This document shows positions 12,376 to 25,900 of a DNA stretch of 64,000 bases, piece by piece. This stretch comes from Nepenthes gracilis (lineage: Eukaryota > Streptophyta > Magnoliopsida > Caryophyllales > Nepenthaceae). The notes under the pieces are model-generated. The model made no database searches. It saw only the letters and a list, made by a program, of their open reading frames with translations, and was not told the DNA's origin. Made by a program: the position numbers and the translations under genes. The stretch covers positions 14,253,597 through 14,317,596 of the forward strand of contig BSYO01000028.1 of the NCBI GenBank assembly GCA_033239525.1. The letters are read 5' to 3'. The first letter of the stretch is position 1. Every line of letters begins with the position of its first letter.

Positions 12376-13533
12376 ATGCCTGCATCTGAGTGTGTTGCAA
12401 CACGTCTATTTCGCCATGTCAGTAATGATGACCTTACGCAACACCTCCTTGCACAATAGCTAGATAGCTGGCAGCTTCGACACCCAGTTTGGTGTTAGGA
12501 TGCCCTGACATATCATTTTCTAAGGCGACAAATTGACGATAGGCGGCCTAGACATCACTCGAGGTCGATTCGATTGATTTCATGAATGCAGAAGCCGAGC
12601 ATTTGAAATAAAAATTACAGGTTAGATTGTTAGAAAACCAAGTTATCAATAGTCTGAGTTGTCTAATTGTTAGAAATTAAACGACAAAAAATAACATTCA
12701 AACATTTCAACTATTAAGAGAATATAAGAATATTGGAGTCATACAATTTAAACAAGCAATATTTGAGTAGTTCCATTCATTAGTTCGTTACACAACGTAT
12801 AAGTTTACAATAACAAAAGTATAACTCAGAAGGGAATAAAAAATACATGGAGTGACAATCCAACAAGAAAAAGAAAGACGTCCACCAATCTTGGGAATAT
12901 ATATCTCGATGAACTCCATGAGAACCAGTAGGATGAAGGGCATTGTTACAACACGCGAGTCTAGCCTTGGGACTGATGCAAAAAAAGGGGGGGTTCTCCC
13001 AAGAGAGATGCAGTAGTAGAACACTCAGAACTACCCATCTCGAAAGGGGAGGGAGCACAAAAAACCGTTTGCCATAACTTGGGACCTTACGACAATGATG
13101 AAGGCCTAGTTTTGGAATTGACTTAAAAGAGAAAAACCAAAGTGGCTTCTCATATAAAAATGGGTAACCAAGATAGACTTCAAGTGCATCCTCGGATCTT
13201 GACTTCAAATGTTGGGGAAGAACTTCTTCCTACTCCGGCTTGTGGTAGCGAAGACTTCATGTTGGCTCTGAATGGTCATACTATCAGGCAGGAAAAATAT
13301 GCTTCGTAATGCAAAGCAAAGAGAGCTCCTCCATTTATAGTCAAGAGAAGTAATCAATGGGCATTCAATTCGAGAAGGTAATGCATCTCAGCATCGATGG
13401 TGGAGAATCAAATTCTGCAAACACGACATCAAATTGGCAGAATAAAAGGAACCGCATTAAGAATCTGCAGGTTGGCATCCCATCGATTACATGGTGAGAG
13501 TTGACATTTAAACCTTCTAGTATGGGAGGCTAG
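12376..13533 (+). other. 3' untranslated internal region of the first Tat-like element
   Basis: No motif is recognised on either strand, including a 142-codon minus-strand frame at 12780-13208. The region ends in a purine-rich stretch (TATGGGAGGCTAG, up to 13533) that serves as polypurine tract next to the 3' LTR. Confidence 0.5.
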
Positions 13534-14310
13534 TGATGGGAATAGCGAAAATGGGGTGGCTCAAACCCAAGTGTACGAAAAGAAGAAAGGCCTAAGTAAT
13601 GATACAAGCCCGTTTTCATCACCTGTTCTACTTGTCAAAAAAAGATGGCTCCAAGCATTGAAGAACAATAATGGAGCTCTAAATGAGCTACTTTTGGAGG
13701 TGGCTGCGGTAATCCCAACGACTAGAAGCGAAGCGATCGAGCCATTGAATGAAGGTGGTTATTACACAAGCTAGTAATGCCTCTCATTACCAAAAAGGCA
13801 CCTAGCCAGCATATTGATTTAGGAGTCTGCCAACCAAATAGCGTCTCTCACTATAAATATGGCCACTCCTTGCAAAGAAAAGGAGAGGGGGACCAAGACA
13901 AGGTCTAACGACAAGAAAAGCAGTGCGCCACTCCACCCGCCAAGTGCACAATTTGCAAAGTGAGCTACTCTACCAGTCAAGTGTAAAAACCAAAGCCACT
14001 CTACCTAATGAGTGCACCAAACAAAACTTAGACCTCCAAACAAAAACTCATCATCCCATCCACTTTATATTCTTTTGACATTCACACTCATTTCTTTGCA
14101 TCTTTATCATCCGGGTAGAAAGATTTTTGATTTGAATGTTGGAGGATATATTGATGAGCGAGTTTTGTATTTCTCTTACCTCTTATTTGTCTTGTTGTGG
14201 TATGTAGGATCCAAATTTCGAGTAACGAAGATCAGACCTGTTTCAGATCGTACACCTGAATAAAGCGGCTCCCTAATTCGTTCAATAATCCAAATCTATG
14301 AGATACATCA
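13534..14310 (+). repeat. 3' LTR of the first Tat-like element
   Basis: Starts TGATGGGAATAG and contains a TATA-like CTATAAATATGG near 13852. It ends at ATACATCA, just before the AAACC target duplicate. Confidence 0.85.
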
Positions 14311-14315
14311 AAACC

Positions 14316-14525
14316 ATACTTGTAGCACCGCTGCAACAACTTTCAATGAGGATAATTGTAACTTGCAACATAGCCATGCCTAGGGACATTAGCTGAAGCT
14401 CCTTGGGACATGTTTGGGCAGCCCTTTTTATTTGCAAGCAATAATTATGAGCATTAATGTCTAGCATGTTGGGGTTGTGGGTTTGGCCATCCGGGTTGTT
14501 GGATAGAAGAAGCCATATTGCATCA
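14316..14525 (-). repeat. 3' LTR of the small element, second part
   Basis: Continues the LTR interrupted at 6050. It matches 16426-16639 (for example 'gcaacaactttcaatga', 'catgtttgggcagccctttt') and ends GCATCA. Confidence 0.85.
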
Positions 14526-15913
14526 TTTTCCTCTCCTTCGAAAAAACTCATCCTCAAGTTTAAGTGTATTGCGTCTTCCAAAAACTTTGAAGGGAGGTGT
14601 CAGGGGATTTCCAGATTCACCTTTTTGTTTCCACCACTTAAAATATTGGATATACATACTCTTCTAGGTGGCAATAATTCGCAAATTAATTGTTTCATAG
14701 TGGTATTTGACTTGATTTGGTAGAGGACCTGTTCGGGGCTCAATTGGGGAAGAGGGCCTGAAGTGTAAAAATATGTGACTCGGTAATGTAATGATGACTC
14801 GAGTTGCAAGATGGGTTTGGTGAAACAGTTTTGGACATTAGTTTCATCGGGTTTGGAAAGTCTTCATTCAGGAAAATGTAGTGTCTCCTCGACATCATAT
14901 TACAAGCATCCACGGAAATCATATTAGGCTAGATTGCATCAAATTTTGTGATGAAAGATTGGACTTGGCAATCCTTCTTAAAGGTTATTGTGTCTACTTG
15001 GCTAGGTCATGGATGCTTCATACTTGCTAACATCCACAGAAATTGCACCTTGTAACTTGGTGTCTCCCATCTTGTCTGGGAGTAGATTAACTGAATCACC
15101 AATCAAGGGATCATGGGTTTTAATTGTTTCTTCATGGTTGGTTGGTCCATCAAACACTTTCTTGAGATCACGGTTGATTCACTTTCTACAACTGGAACAC
15201 ACGCATCTTTGTGATCTCCATGCTCTACAACGATTTGGTTGGGAACACCGTCATCACATGGCCCGGGTTCCATAATTGGCATACAATCCTTCTCATGGTT
15301 GTTATGAAAACAACCATTTGTTGTGTGGTTTCTAGGCCCAGGATTAAGGGCTTCAACTTGTTGGGTGTGGATAAAGTGGGGTGCGGACTCTTTTTTTATT
15401 TCTTGTTGATGTTCAGTTGAACTTCAGATGGAAAATTTTCAGCCTCTCTTAATTTAGGATGGGAAAGTAATTAGGTAGATACCTCTCATGAAGCTTTACC
15501 TTTATCTTGGTTCAAGTGGTGACTAGGGGATGCCTTCATCTCTCACGGGTGTCTTGGTAGCGTTACTACCAAGTCATCGCGGCTCCTTTAAGTTAGGCAG
15601 TGACAAGCCTTGATTTCCTCTCTTGACATTTTTTCCCCATCAAAATAAGAGTCTAGAAAACAATCTAGTCAATGTAGACTTTAGGATTGTACATACCTTC
15701 AAAATTAGGAATATCACCGCAGGTCATAATTCTTGGCGTCAAAGATTGTCCACCTCTTCGTGGTGCGCAAACTCTTTTGGATTTCGTCTAGCGTTTTTCG
15801 TAAATTAGAATTAGCTCAGCTCAATTAACCAAGCTCTTCTTCATAATTTATAACGTACATGGCTTCCGTTGTGGCTTCTAGACACACAAGCTATGACCTT
15901 CTCTAATACCAAT
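14526..15913 (-). other. Internal region of the small LTR element, non-coding
   Basis: About 1.4 kb between the LTRs, bounded by a polypurine tract at the left and the Met-type primer binding site at the right (both read on the minus strand). I see no gag, protease, integrase or RT motif. The element would need proteins from an autonomous partner, probably Ty1/copia-like given the primer site. Confidence 0.6.
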
Positions 15914-16639
15914 TGTTGCAGGAAAGTTTTGAGAACTAATAAACTGGAAGGAAAATGACAAACAGTGAGGTTGTTTTGACCACGTGGCAGTGGAGAAATC
16001 TCCAAAAAAAAGGACCAAAATATAAAATTATAATAAAAGGCTATGGGGAAGGGGAAGATGTACTGCTGTGGGCTTGGTGAAGAGAATGAGGGAGAAAATA
16101 ATATTAATCTTATATTGTTAAACTATGAAGGGATTTAAAATAAAATAAAAAATGAGATGGATGATATATTGCCGAAGAACAGGATCATCGTCCTAACAGA
16201 AGATTACAAAATGTGAAGCTATTCACTCAACCTTCCTATAATCTACCCGGGGACTAAATCTATGGGATTGGGACTTGTTCAACATTCAGAGGATCAAAGA
16301 CTTCTTAAGAAATAGACCCCTCTTCCTAGTAAGGGTATTGTTTTCTTTCAATCAATTCTACTCCTAAACACTAAGATTTGTACTACGTAAATAAGAAAGC
16401 GAGTAATTAAGTGGCTTCTTGGAACCATGCTTGCAGCATGGTTGCAACAACTTTCAATGATGATTATTGTAACTTGCAACTTACCCGTGCCTACAGACAT
16501 CAGCTGCAGCTCGTAGGGACATGTTTGGGCAGCCCTTTTTATTTGCAAGTAATAATTATGAGCATTAATTAATGTCTAGCATGGTGAGATTGTGGGTTTG
16601 GCTATTCGAGTTGTTGGATAGAAGAACAGTATTGCATCA
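15914..16639 (-). repeat. 5' LTR of the small element
   Basis: An uninterrupted LTR copy, TGTTGCAGG...GCATCA, followed by the TTGAT target duplicate at 16640-16644. It serves as a reference for the empty site of the nested Tat-like element. Confidence 0.85.
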
Positions 16640-16913
16640 TTGATCTGGATATTTACTGATATATGAGAAAACTAGATTATCCAAGTGTAAGACCTCATGG
16701 TAGTGGTGAATATTACGTGCCACATATTTATAATACTATGCGATTGCTAGTTTAGTTTCAGTCTGTGAGATAAACTGATATAGCTGTAGCCTTCTCTTTC
16801 TAGAGAAATTGAATACTTGCGGATTCCATATAGTAGTATGTTTCTTAAACATGCTTGCACATTACATGGTCAGTGCAGGTTTCTGGATCACTTAACAAAA
16901 AAAAGGTTTCTGG

Positions 16914-19900
16914 ATGGATTCTAAATCAGTTGAAGATATGATAGAGGCTTCCTCAGGAGTCCATTTTTCTGGATTTCACATGGATAGTTTGGAGTCTAGA
17001 AAATCAATGATTGAACAGCCAAGAACCTCAACCACTGAAAATGGTTACAAACAACCATTTGTCATCGGTAATTTTCATGTGGCACAGTTTGATTTTTTTT
17101 TTCCTCATTTCTGCTCTTTAGTTCCTCATTGGCCTGACTGTATAATTAATTTGAAAGGGAATGCTTAAAGAATGCTCAAATCAACAGGATATTGTTTTAG
17201 AAAAAAATATACTAAATCACTATTAAGATTAGTTTTAGGTCTCATAGTGCCTAGACAAACTTCCAAGGGTTATTGATTCATTTGTTAATTTTAACAAGTT
17301 CATGACCGGTGGGCCATCTACCTCCTACAGAATATGAGCTTGTGCGCCAGCAAAGTGATCTGCATCAGTTGGTTTAGGAAAGGGAAAAAAAGGTCTGGTG
17401 TTTAGAAAATTAAATCTTGAGGTTAGAATCATTTTCTCAGTTTACTGTGTAGTATTGGAATTTTTTTTCTAATTCCTAGCTTGTGTCTAATTAAACACAC
17501 CTGTGATTACGTTTGGTTCCAGCCAACCAGAGGATGGAAGATGAACACAATTAAATGACGGCTGTGTTTGGAATTATCTAATTCACATGCTTTAAAAAAA
17601 ATTCTGAACATGTGTAGTATACATATAACAACATACATGTACGTGCAAAGGACACTTTTTACTCCTCTGCATGCAGGATTATACCCTAAATCTTTAGATG
17701 GGAGTCTGAAATTGAAGTCAGAAAAAAAAAAAAATCTCACTATTTCATGAGCAGAGAGCTTGAGGGTGAAAATTATATAATCGTGAAGACTTTTTTTGGG
17801 TAATATAAGAGATTCTCAGTCTTCATACTGCACATCTTGTTTTGACACTGATAAATATGTGGTTTACATGAGTAATGGATCTCAGAAATTGATTTGTAAT
17901 AATTACCTAGAGTGTTTTATCATCAAGAAATGTTTTTCACCTCCACTCTTTGTAATATGTGTTCTATGATGTAAAAGTAAAAAAAATTGTCAGTATGGGG
18001 CTGGAGATACCCATATCTATTGCTAAGAATTTCAGGAGTTGAATTGAGGGTGCATTTTGCAAGTCTGATGTGAACTTGTATTGGTTTTATGATATTTTCT
18101 TTGCATAACGTGCTTGTCTTTTTTCCAGGTAAGAGTTGTAATCTCATTGAAGATTGTTGGAAGCTTACAAAAAAATAGTTTAGGAAAAACAGTGTGGGTA
18201 TAATGGCATTGATAACCTCAGTGATTTAAACTCATAAGAAAGATCCTTGAAGCCAGTTGCTGAAAATATAAAGTAATTGTATACGACCAACAATTGAGAT
18301 GGACATGAATTGCACTATATGTGCTTCTATTTGTTAGTATGCTATTGGACTTACTAACTTCCCAACTTCATTTACGTAACTGAACTTCTTGTGTTACTTG
18401 TTCTGCTTGCTTGTTTTGAATTTTTTTGCAAGCTTTTGTCGTCCTCCCTCACCCCCCCCCCCCCCCCCCGGGGGATATTAGCCTTGATCCCTTTTGGTCA
18501 TTGTTTTCTTTTTCTTTATATGTTTAATGCCTTTCTCCCATCTCACTTTCTTTTTGCTCGTTATGAGACTCTATGATACTTTCCCTGGCAGGAGTTGCTG
18601 GTGGTGCTGCCTCAGGAAAGACAACTGTTTGTGATATGATTATCCAGCAGCTACACGATCAGGGTGTTGTTGTTGTAAACCAGGTATCGTTTCATTTTTT
18701 ATTCTAAACAATATATTAAGGCACACGGTGAATGTCATATACATGGACTACAATTTCATTTTGGTCGTTATAGTGGTTATCTTCCTATAAAATTGTAGCT
18801 GGAGTTATCAATTATGTTTATCTCTCTCTCCCTCTCTCTCTTTTTGCACTTAACAACTTAGGGCTTATTTAGCAATTGAAAAATTGCAGGTTATTTTATG
18901 AAAATTTTCAAAAAAGAAAAAAGAAAATATATTCAATTTTGTTTGTTTTTTATTTAGAAAACTAAAAACTAGGGATTTCTGATTTTCAATTTTATAAGTG
19001 AATTTTGCAACATCAAAACAATATTTTTTAGAATTTTCCACTAGCAAAATTTAGGTATGTTTTGAAAATAAGAATATTTAGGTTACTATTTAATGTCTTC
19101 TCTGATTTAGAAAATGTACAATATTAATTTAATAAAAAAATTGAACTAATTATATTAAAATAATTTGAAGGATCATTGTTATTAATAATAATATATCATT
19201 AATATATATATTTGACATATTGACAATTATGCGGCACGAGGATTTTTTACTACTTTTAGTAACTATGAATCAAAGAGTTACAGATTGAGTTTGATTAGTT
19301 GATTTTACTATAAATGAATATACTAAATAAATTTATCAAATAATTTGTCCATTGGTAATTTTTATCATTTGTTAGATGATTGAATAATTTGTAAGGTATT
19401 AATAAATATAATTTTGTTAAATTGTTTACATTTCTAATAAAAACAAAAAAATGCTTTTATTTTTTAGGAAAACTATGAAAATGGAAAGCGAAAAAAGGAA
19501 GAGTTGAATAGAAAACTAAAAATAGAAAAATAGAAAATTGTTTTTCTAACTAAACAGGGTCTTGGTTTTTATACTTTCGTTCTTTTTCTATCAATATAGG
19601 CGTTGGTGTAACAAGAAAATTACTTCATGATGACTTGAAAGCGATGAGTTCAAATCACAATGTAGGGTTAAGGTTCTATACATATATCTGACACTCCTAG
19701 ATCTATAATATGGGAGTCTCTGCACCAAGCACTCTCTTTTACACTCTCAAAAATCGTTTTGAAACTATCAAAATGGTTCTGTACTACATGTTCTACATTG
19801 TTAGAACTCCTTGGAAATATGATGACTAATATTTTCTCTTTCACGTGTAAGGCCCAGGCATTTCGCCAATTAATTGAATATTATGATGTGGATGTTATGA

Positions 19901-22900
19901 CAGGATTCCTTTTATCATAATTTGACTGCCGAACAGCTTTCACACGTTAATGAATACAACTTTGACCACCCTGGTGAGTTTTTTTTAAGGGTATTTGTGA
20001 ACTGAAATTGACTGATGTAGACTCAGAAACTCCATACTAGCAGAACCACAACTCCTGAAATATGCCTAATTAAGAATAGTTTATACTTGCCAAAAAAAAA
20101 AAAAAAAACAGAAAAGAATACTGTAATCTAATGCAAGGTCTATTTGACTTGCCTTTTTTTTCTTTTTCTTTTTTTTTCCAAATTATCAACCTTTGCTGAT
20201 AGTTTCCATGGAAGGTCTATCATGGTCCAATTTAAGGGTGTACTGTGCACCTTTGGCAATGCCGATGTATAAAGTCAAGCTGTTAATCATGCCAACATGT
20301 GTTCTGACTTTAGATATTGTGGCTATGATTGGTTTTTCTTCTCTTTGTCCAGTCTCTGCACGGACTCTCATTTTGAACAAAGGAATTTGTCAATATTCTC
20401 CTAAAACTGACAGCTTGTTTGTCACTGGTTGTTTTTGTTGTTCACTTCAATGTTCTTCTCACTGACCCCTCTTTCTTCAGAAGCTCTGATTTTCTGACAT
20501 CAGAAATTTTATGAGGATTGAGTGTATTTAGTACAGAAGCATCGTATGTAGGATTTACCTTTTCGTAATGCTAAATTTTCTTGTCATCAGATGCATTTGA
20601 CACTGAACGATTGCTTTGTATTATGGAGAAGTTAAGGCATGGACAAGCTGTTGACATTCCAAAATATGACTTCAGAAGTTGCAAAAATGATGCTTTTCCT
20701 TCACGTAGGGTATGCCTATTTATATGAATTTATAAAATCCAGTATTTTCAGTTGCATGTGTTGCGTGCCTGAATGAGTACGGTGAGGATAGATGTATGTC
20801 ATTGCAATCTTTCATTTGTTTTATCATTTGGCTTCTATGTGATGAACTTGACTCTCATTTTAGTTAAAGAAAAGAGGTAAGCAGTTAAAGCTTGTAAACT
20901 TAATCGTGTCCGGAGACCAATGGCATTATATAAATTAATGATGTTGCATAATGATAAAAAAGACATTGCATGAGAATCTGCTTTTGATTTCTGAGTAGCA
21001 TGATTTTCTGGGCTTGACTCTTCTGCCTCTTATAGATCATGCTTTTTTGGTATCGACATCTTGGCAGGTTAACCCGTCAGATGTAATTATTCTGGAAGGA
21101 ATACTTGTCTTCCATGATCCTCATGTTCGAGAGTTGATGAATATGAAGATTTTTGTTGATACAGGTTCAGTTTTTTCTTCCTTTGTGTACCTGGTTAAGC
21201 TGCCTGTTTCTTTTCAAGCTGTCATAGAAATAAGAAGTTAAGGGAAAGGAAAACGATGTCCTTCCTTTGAGATTGCTAAAATAACCTCTGTTGATATTGC
21301 TTTCTATGTCCTATACATCACGAAACAAGTCCCCCCCTCCTCCCCCCCGGTCTGTTTCCCTTCGAGGTTGGGAAGGGAGTTGCCAGTTTCTGCGAGAGCA
21401 TACAAAAAAATTACGGTATATTTGGTGGATATAGTTTTTATTGGATCTATGGATTTTGCTATGAAATAAAACTATTCAGATTCTCCACACATAACAGCTG
21501 CAATCACAATAACCAGCATCAGGCACCCATCATAGTGAAAAAATAATAACTGGGCTATGTTTTTCAAAAGCACTTGCTTCTGGTTGTGAATTCTACAGGC
21601 AAAGATGGCAATTCAGTTTTGTTTTTTCCACTATCTGATTTTAAAAGTATGCTTCCTGCCTAAACTTCGATTGGACATGATTTTCTGCTTTCCTATGCGT
21701 GTAGCTGTGGACTTGATCTCATATGCCTCCTTGGTGTGTTATTGAGTTAGATCTTTACTTTATGTTATTTTATTTATATGATTTTTAGTGCAGATGCTGA
21801 TGTACGCCTAGCAAGGAGGATAAGGCGTGACACAGTTGAGAAGGGTAGAGATATTAGTATGGTTCTTGATCAGGTCAGCCATTGTTTGCATCTGCTAATT
21901 GTTAGATTTTCTTTTCACTTAACTACTTACATGTCATATTTCATATGACCAACACTTTTATTATTATTATTATTATTATTATCACCTATAATTTGTACTT
22001 CCTTTCAAATAACCAACTGTGCCCTATCTTTGTCAAATTTTTAAGTGAAATCAACAAATTTCTCTTATGTTCTTAGAATCCATTTTCACATATTTAGAAA
22101 TAATTGATGAAAAATTTGGCATTTCACTAAAAAGTTTAACGTAATTAATACAAAATGAAGTGATGGTGTCCAATTAAGTGATCACTAATTGTATAGTTGG
22201 TTAAGTTTTCATGCGTAAACATGGAAAAATATAGGTTCTTAAAAACCCAAATTGCAAGGCACTCGTTGATCCAAAGTATGCATACCTTTTATGAATAACG
22301 GGAGATTCATTTGTTTGCTGAATGTTTCTCTGGTAAAAGGATGGCATGATGTGGATGAAGAGATATCCCTACAGGGCAAGCATTTTATATGAAACTAGGT
22401 ACCCATCCTTGCCTCTTGCATTGGCACGTTTTTAATCACCTTCATAGTTAGTTCATAAGCAACAAAAGAAAAAGAATTTTCCCATTTAATTATTGGTGAA
22501 ATTAGTAGTCAATTTGATAGTTTTGTGGCACTATCACCTATAACATAAAATTCTCTTGATTAAATGATCCAATAGATATTCGGACAATAGTTTATGATGC
22601 ATGCCGAAAATTGAGAGCCTGGTTTCTTGTTGGACAGTCCTGTAAAAGAAGGAAAGAGTTAGAAGTAAATAAAAGGTCAAATTAGTTGCATAGCTGTTTT
22701 CTAATCCTTTGGCATGAGTGGGAGGTTTTGGCCCAAGTTTTTAAACTCATAGTTTTGGTGAGGTTGCAAGATCAAGCGTGCCTTTAAAGCATCCAATAAA
22801 TCATCTCTCATTTGAAAAGTAGGACTGATATCAAGAATGGAACTTGTAATTCATTTGCACAATACAATGCTACAAATAATGCATTGTTGGCATTGGTCTC

Positions 22901-25900
22901 TTGATGCTGCAATATCCCAAAGTGTAAAATCTCAAAGTCATCTCGGCTTTGCCTAGAGATTTATCTGGAATTTTGGTTCCATTCATTGCTGGATGTTTGA
23001 TTCCATGCATCCCTATGAGCATGTGATATGCAGATCTTATTCCAAGAGTGTGGGTAGACATGCATTATCCGAATCCGAGTTAACTTTGGACTAAGCATTC
23101 TGAGTTGCACATGGAAAGAATTTTCACTCATACATGGAACAGGTAACCAGTCATGCCTGAAAAGGAAAAGGAAATCTATATAATTTTGAATGGTTCTTTA
23201 TGCCTCGATGTTTGCAGTATAATGAAATGGTAGGAGACCTATTTCTTTGGAATGTTATAAGTTGTCATTTGATAGTGGAGAAATTGAGTGTCAAAAATAT
23301 GTGCAGAGAAACATAAATGATGGGTATGGCAATACATAGGCCGGCTCAAAATCCAGTAAGCTATAGGAAGAAAGCCCAAGAGACGAAGGCCCATCAGAAG
23401 ACCCACTGGGCCTAAGAGCCAAAAGGCGCAGTAGTTGACCCATGAGGCGTGACTCGAAACTGTCCAGTGATAAATGGGTATTATAGATAATCAATGGACT
23501 GTTACCGGTGGTTACTACACCAAATCAACGGTCGAAAACTATGACAACACAGCCGATAAATGCAGGCAACCATTATAAGAATAATTGTGACGGATCGAGT
23601 TATTTTTCTTTAAATAATGTCCGTCAATAAATTCACAAATAAAGCTCATAATTAATACTATGAATTTCTGTCAAAAATCGGTAGAGTTTTTCTCTGTAAT
23701 AGGTTGAAAACCAAAAGTACAACCTGATTAAAATAAACTTGTATAAGCACACAATTATCCATATCTCAACATTAAGCCCTATAACACAATACACAGGACC
23801 ACAATTGCCATAACATTCATGGCTCCAACATAGCACACTTAAACTACCATGTTGGATCTAAGAGATGCCTCTAAATACCTGCTACAAATCCATACATAAC
23901 CTATAAAAGTATAAATAAACCAAACACAGCGGAAACTGAGCTGTCCCATCATCACTCATTTGTACAGTATACATCAATCTTTGTAAAAGAAGAATGTAAA
24001 TATACATATATATTTTATCCAAACATAAATTAAATTATAAGTTATAAGTTTTCAGCTTGGTCTTCTAAATCCAATGCTTAGTCCACTTTTAGTCTCTACT
24101 TCAACCCATTGAGTATATCCAACTTGTGCTAAAATTGGAGACAAGAAGAAACAAGAGTGAGTTAAAAAGCCCAGCAAGTACATTATAACAAGACGATAAT
24201 CAATATAGACAAGGATAAACAAGAAAATGCGTAAGCATGAAGGAGATATATTATACAGGGCAATGATCGAGTATGTTTTGGTATATAGTTTACTTTTCCT
24301 TTTAGATTAGGATTTGCATGTCATTATTTGTCTTTGCAGACCAGATCAGTAGGCCTCACTAACAAAAGGTGCGGGAGGACGAGAAATGGATCATGACAAC
24401 CCCCATGATCTAAGGTCATATGACGTAATCAACGTCCATTAACGATCTGCCAACATAGGCATCATTTGGCCAACATAGGCCTGTTCACCATGTGGCGTAA
24501 CGGTGTCAGCCCCTACTCATTTCCTCCCGTGATATAGAGGCAGTTTTCGTCCTTCCACAATAATATCCTAAGGCTTGACAAGAGTACCACCCGCTTCATT
24601 GAGTGACCAGGATGCTTGGCTAAAGTAATCCTTAAGTCTCTACTATGATACTCATGTCATTCCCAAGAATACTACCCATCGTAATATAGTCCATGGTCCT
24701 AGTTTCAAGATTAATCTTTCCTTTGAGGGGAAGTCCACCAGATCCATTTCGATTCACATTTTCTCTACTCAAGAGAGTCACGTTCCCATATCACATATCA
24801 CATATAACATATCACCTTGTGGACTACCCGCTGATCATGTATATGATTATTATCTTCCACTTGGATAGTTCATTCACAATATCTCTAATCGAAAGATTGA
24901 TTCAATCACATATTCAATTGAGGGTTTTCTACCTCCACATACTTTGTACAATCTTAATCTTTCATTCGGATCGAAATCTTTTCACGGTTCAATTTACATT
25001 CACGTATATTGTAACGTAGGAGATTCATTATTACTAAGAGACCAGTTCAGCTTTAGGGTTTTCGGTTAACGATCATCTTTTCGATTAGTTATCGAATACA
25101 TTTCTTGGGATAAGCAATTAAACATATACAATTTAATTAATAGTTAAACGTGTAGGAATCATGCAAAATTCCTCAATTATCTCGGGTGAACAGTGCACAT
25201 ATGCACAAATCGGTTACTTCCCGAAATCTTCGGATATCCAACGGGTAATTTATTGAGCCTAAAGCATATGTAACTATAATCCCAAGTCAATTTATGCATT
25301 AAACCCCAAATTGAAGCCCAAACGGTGTCTGGGCGCAAGTTAAGGGCCTTGCGAACGAAATTCTACTAAATTTCACAAATCTGGATACCCAATTGATAAA
25401 TTAACTTACCCAAGACATGCATAATCATATTCTAGTCTCAAATAAATCAAAAGCCCCAAAAATCTGGGCCCGAAACCACCCGGGCGAAGAGTTAGGGTTT
25501 CGCGAACGGGAATTCACCTAATTCCACCAAATCAGGTGTCCAATTGACAAATTAACTTGCCTAGGGTATGGGTAATGGTATTCTCATCTCAATTAGTGCA
25601 AAAGCCCCAAAAATGGGGGACCGGAACCCACCCTGACGCGCATGAACAGTACACGCGCGTGGGTGAGGGTTTCGATCGTGCAAATTGGTGCGAAAACAAT
25701 GAATCGGACGACGAATTTCACCTATACGCATCATTAGACTGTGGGCATCATAATTATAAGTATGGGGTCGGGTATCGGGACAAAAATATCCGAAGGGGAT
25801 CGAACGAAAATCAACAAAAACGGAAGAAAATGGTATGGATGTACTTGTCTCGACGTGCTCTACAATTTCTCCAACTAACTCGAAGCCAGAATCCACCCCG

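Larger units (their letters stand above)
6051..14310 (+). mobile_element. Tat-like Ty3/gypsy LTR retrotransposon, decayed and internally deleted
   Basis: Direct LTRs lie at 6051-6823 and 13534-14310. The primer binding site TGGCGTTGTCTGTGGGAA follows the 5' LTR and is close to the TGGCGCCGTCTGTGGGAA site typical of the Athila/Tat clade. A purine-rich tract (about 13520-13533) precedes the 3' LTR. The flanking 5-mers are GAACC (6046-6050) and AAACC (14311-14315). The uninterrupted LTR copy near 16411-16440 shows the empty site ..CTTCTTGGAACCATGCTTG.., which independently fixes the insertion point. Coding parts are a gag remnant, RNase H and integrase, then a long 3' region with an antisense ORF. 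Protease and reverse transcriptase appear to be deleted. Confidence 0.88.
5551..16639 (-). mobile_element. Small non-autonomous LTR retrotransposon (Met-tRNA primed), split by a nested element
   Basis: Two direct repeats bound this element: 5551-6050 continuing at 14316-14525, and 15914-16639. They start TGATGCAGG or TGTTGCAGG and end GCATCA, with perfect 5-bp target duplications TTGAT at 5546-5550 and 16640-16644. Next to the right LTR, the reverse complement of 15899-15913 reads ATTGGTATTAGAG, close to the initiator-Met primer binding site TGGTATCAGAG. A purine tract (reverse complement GAAGGAGAGGAAAA) abuts the left LTR at 14526. The element therefore runs on the minus strand. Its internal part is only about 1.4 kb and shows no gag or pol, so it is non-autonomous (TRIM/LARD type). 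Confidence 0.85.

Noticed and set aside
12780..13208. 142-codon minus-strand frame in the first Tat-like element
   Set aside because: No motif recognised and no counterpart seen in the second element, so probably chance in the 3' non-coding region.
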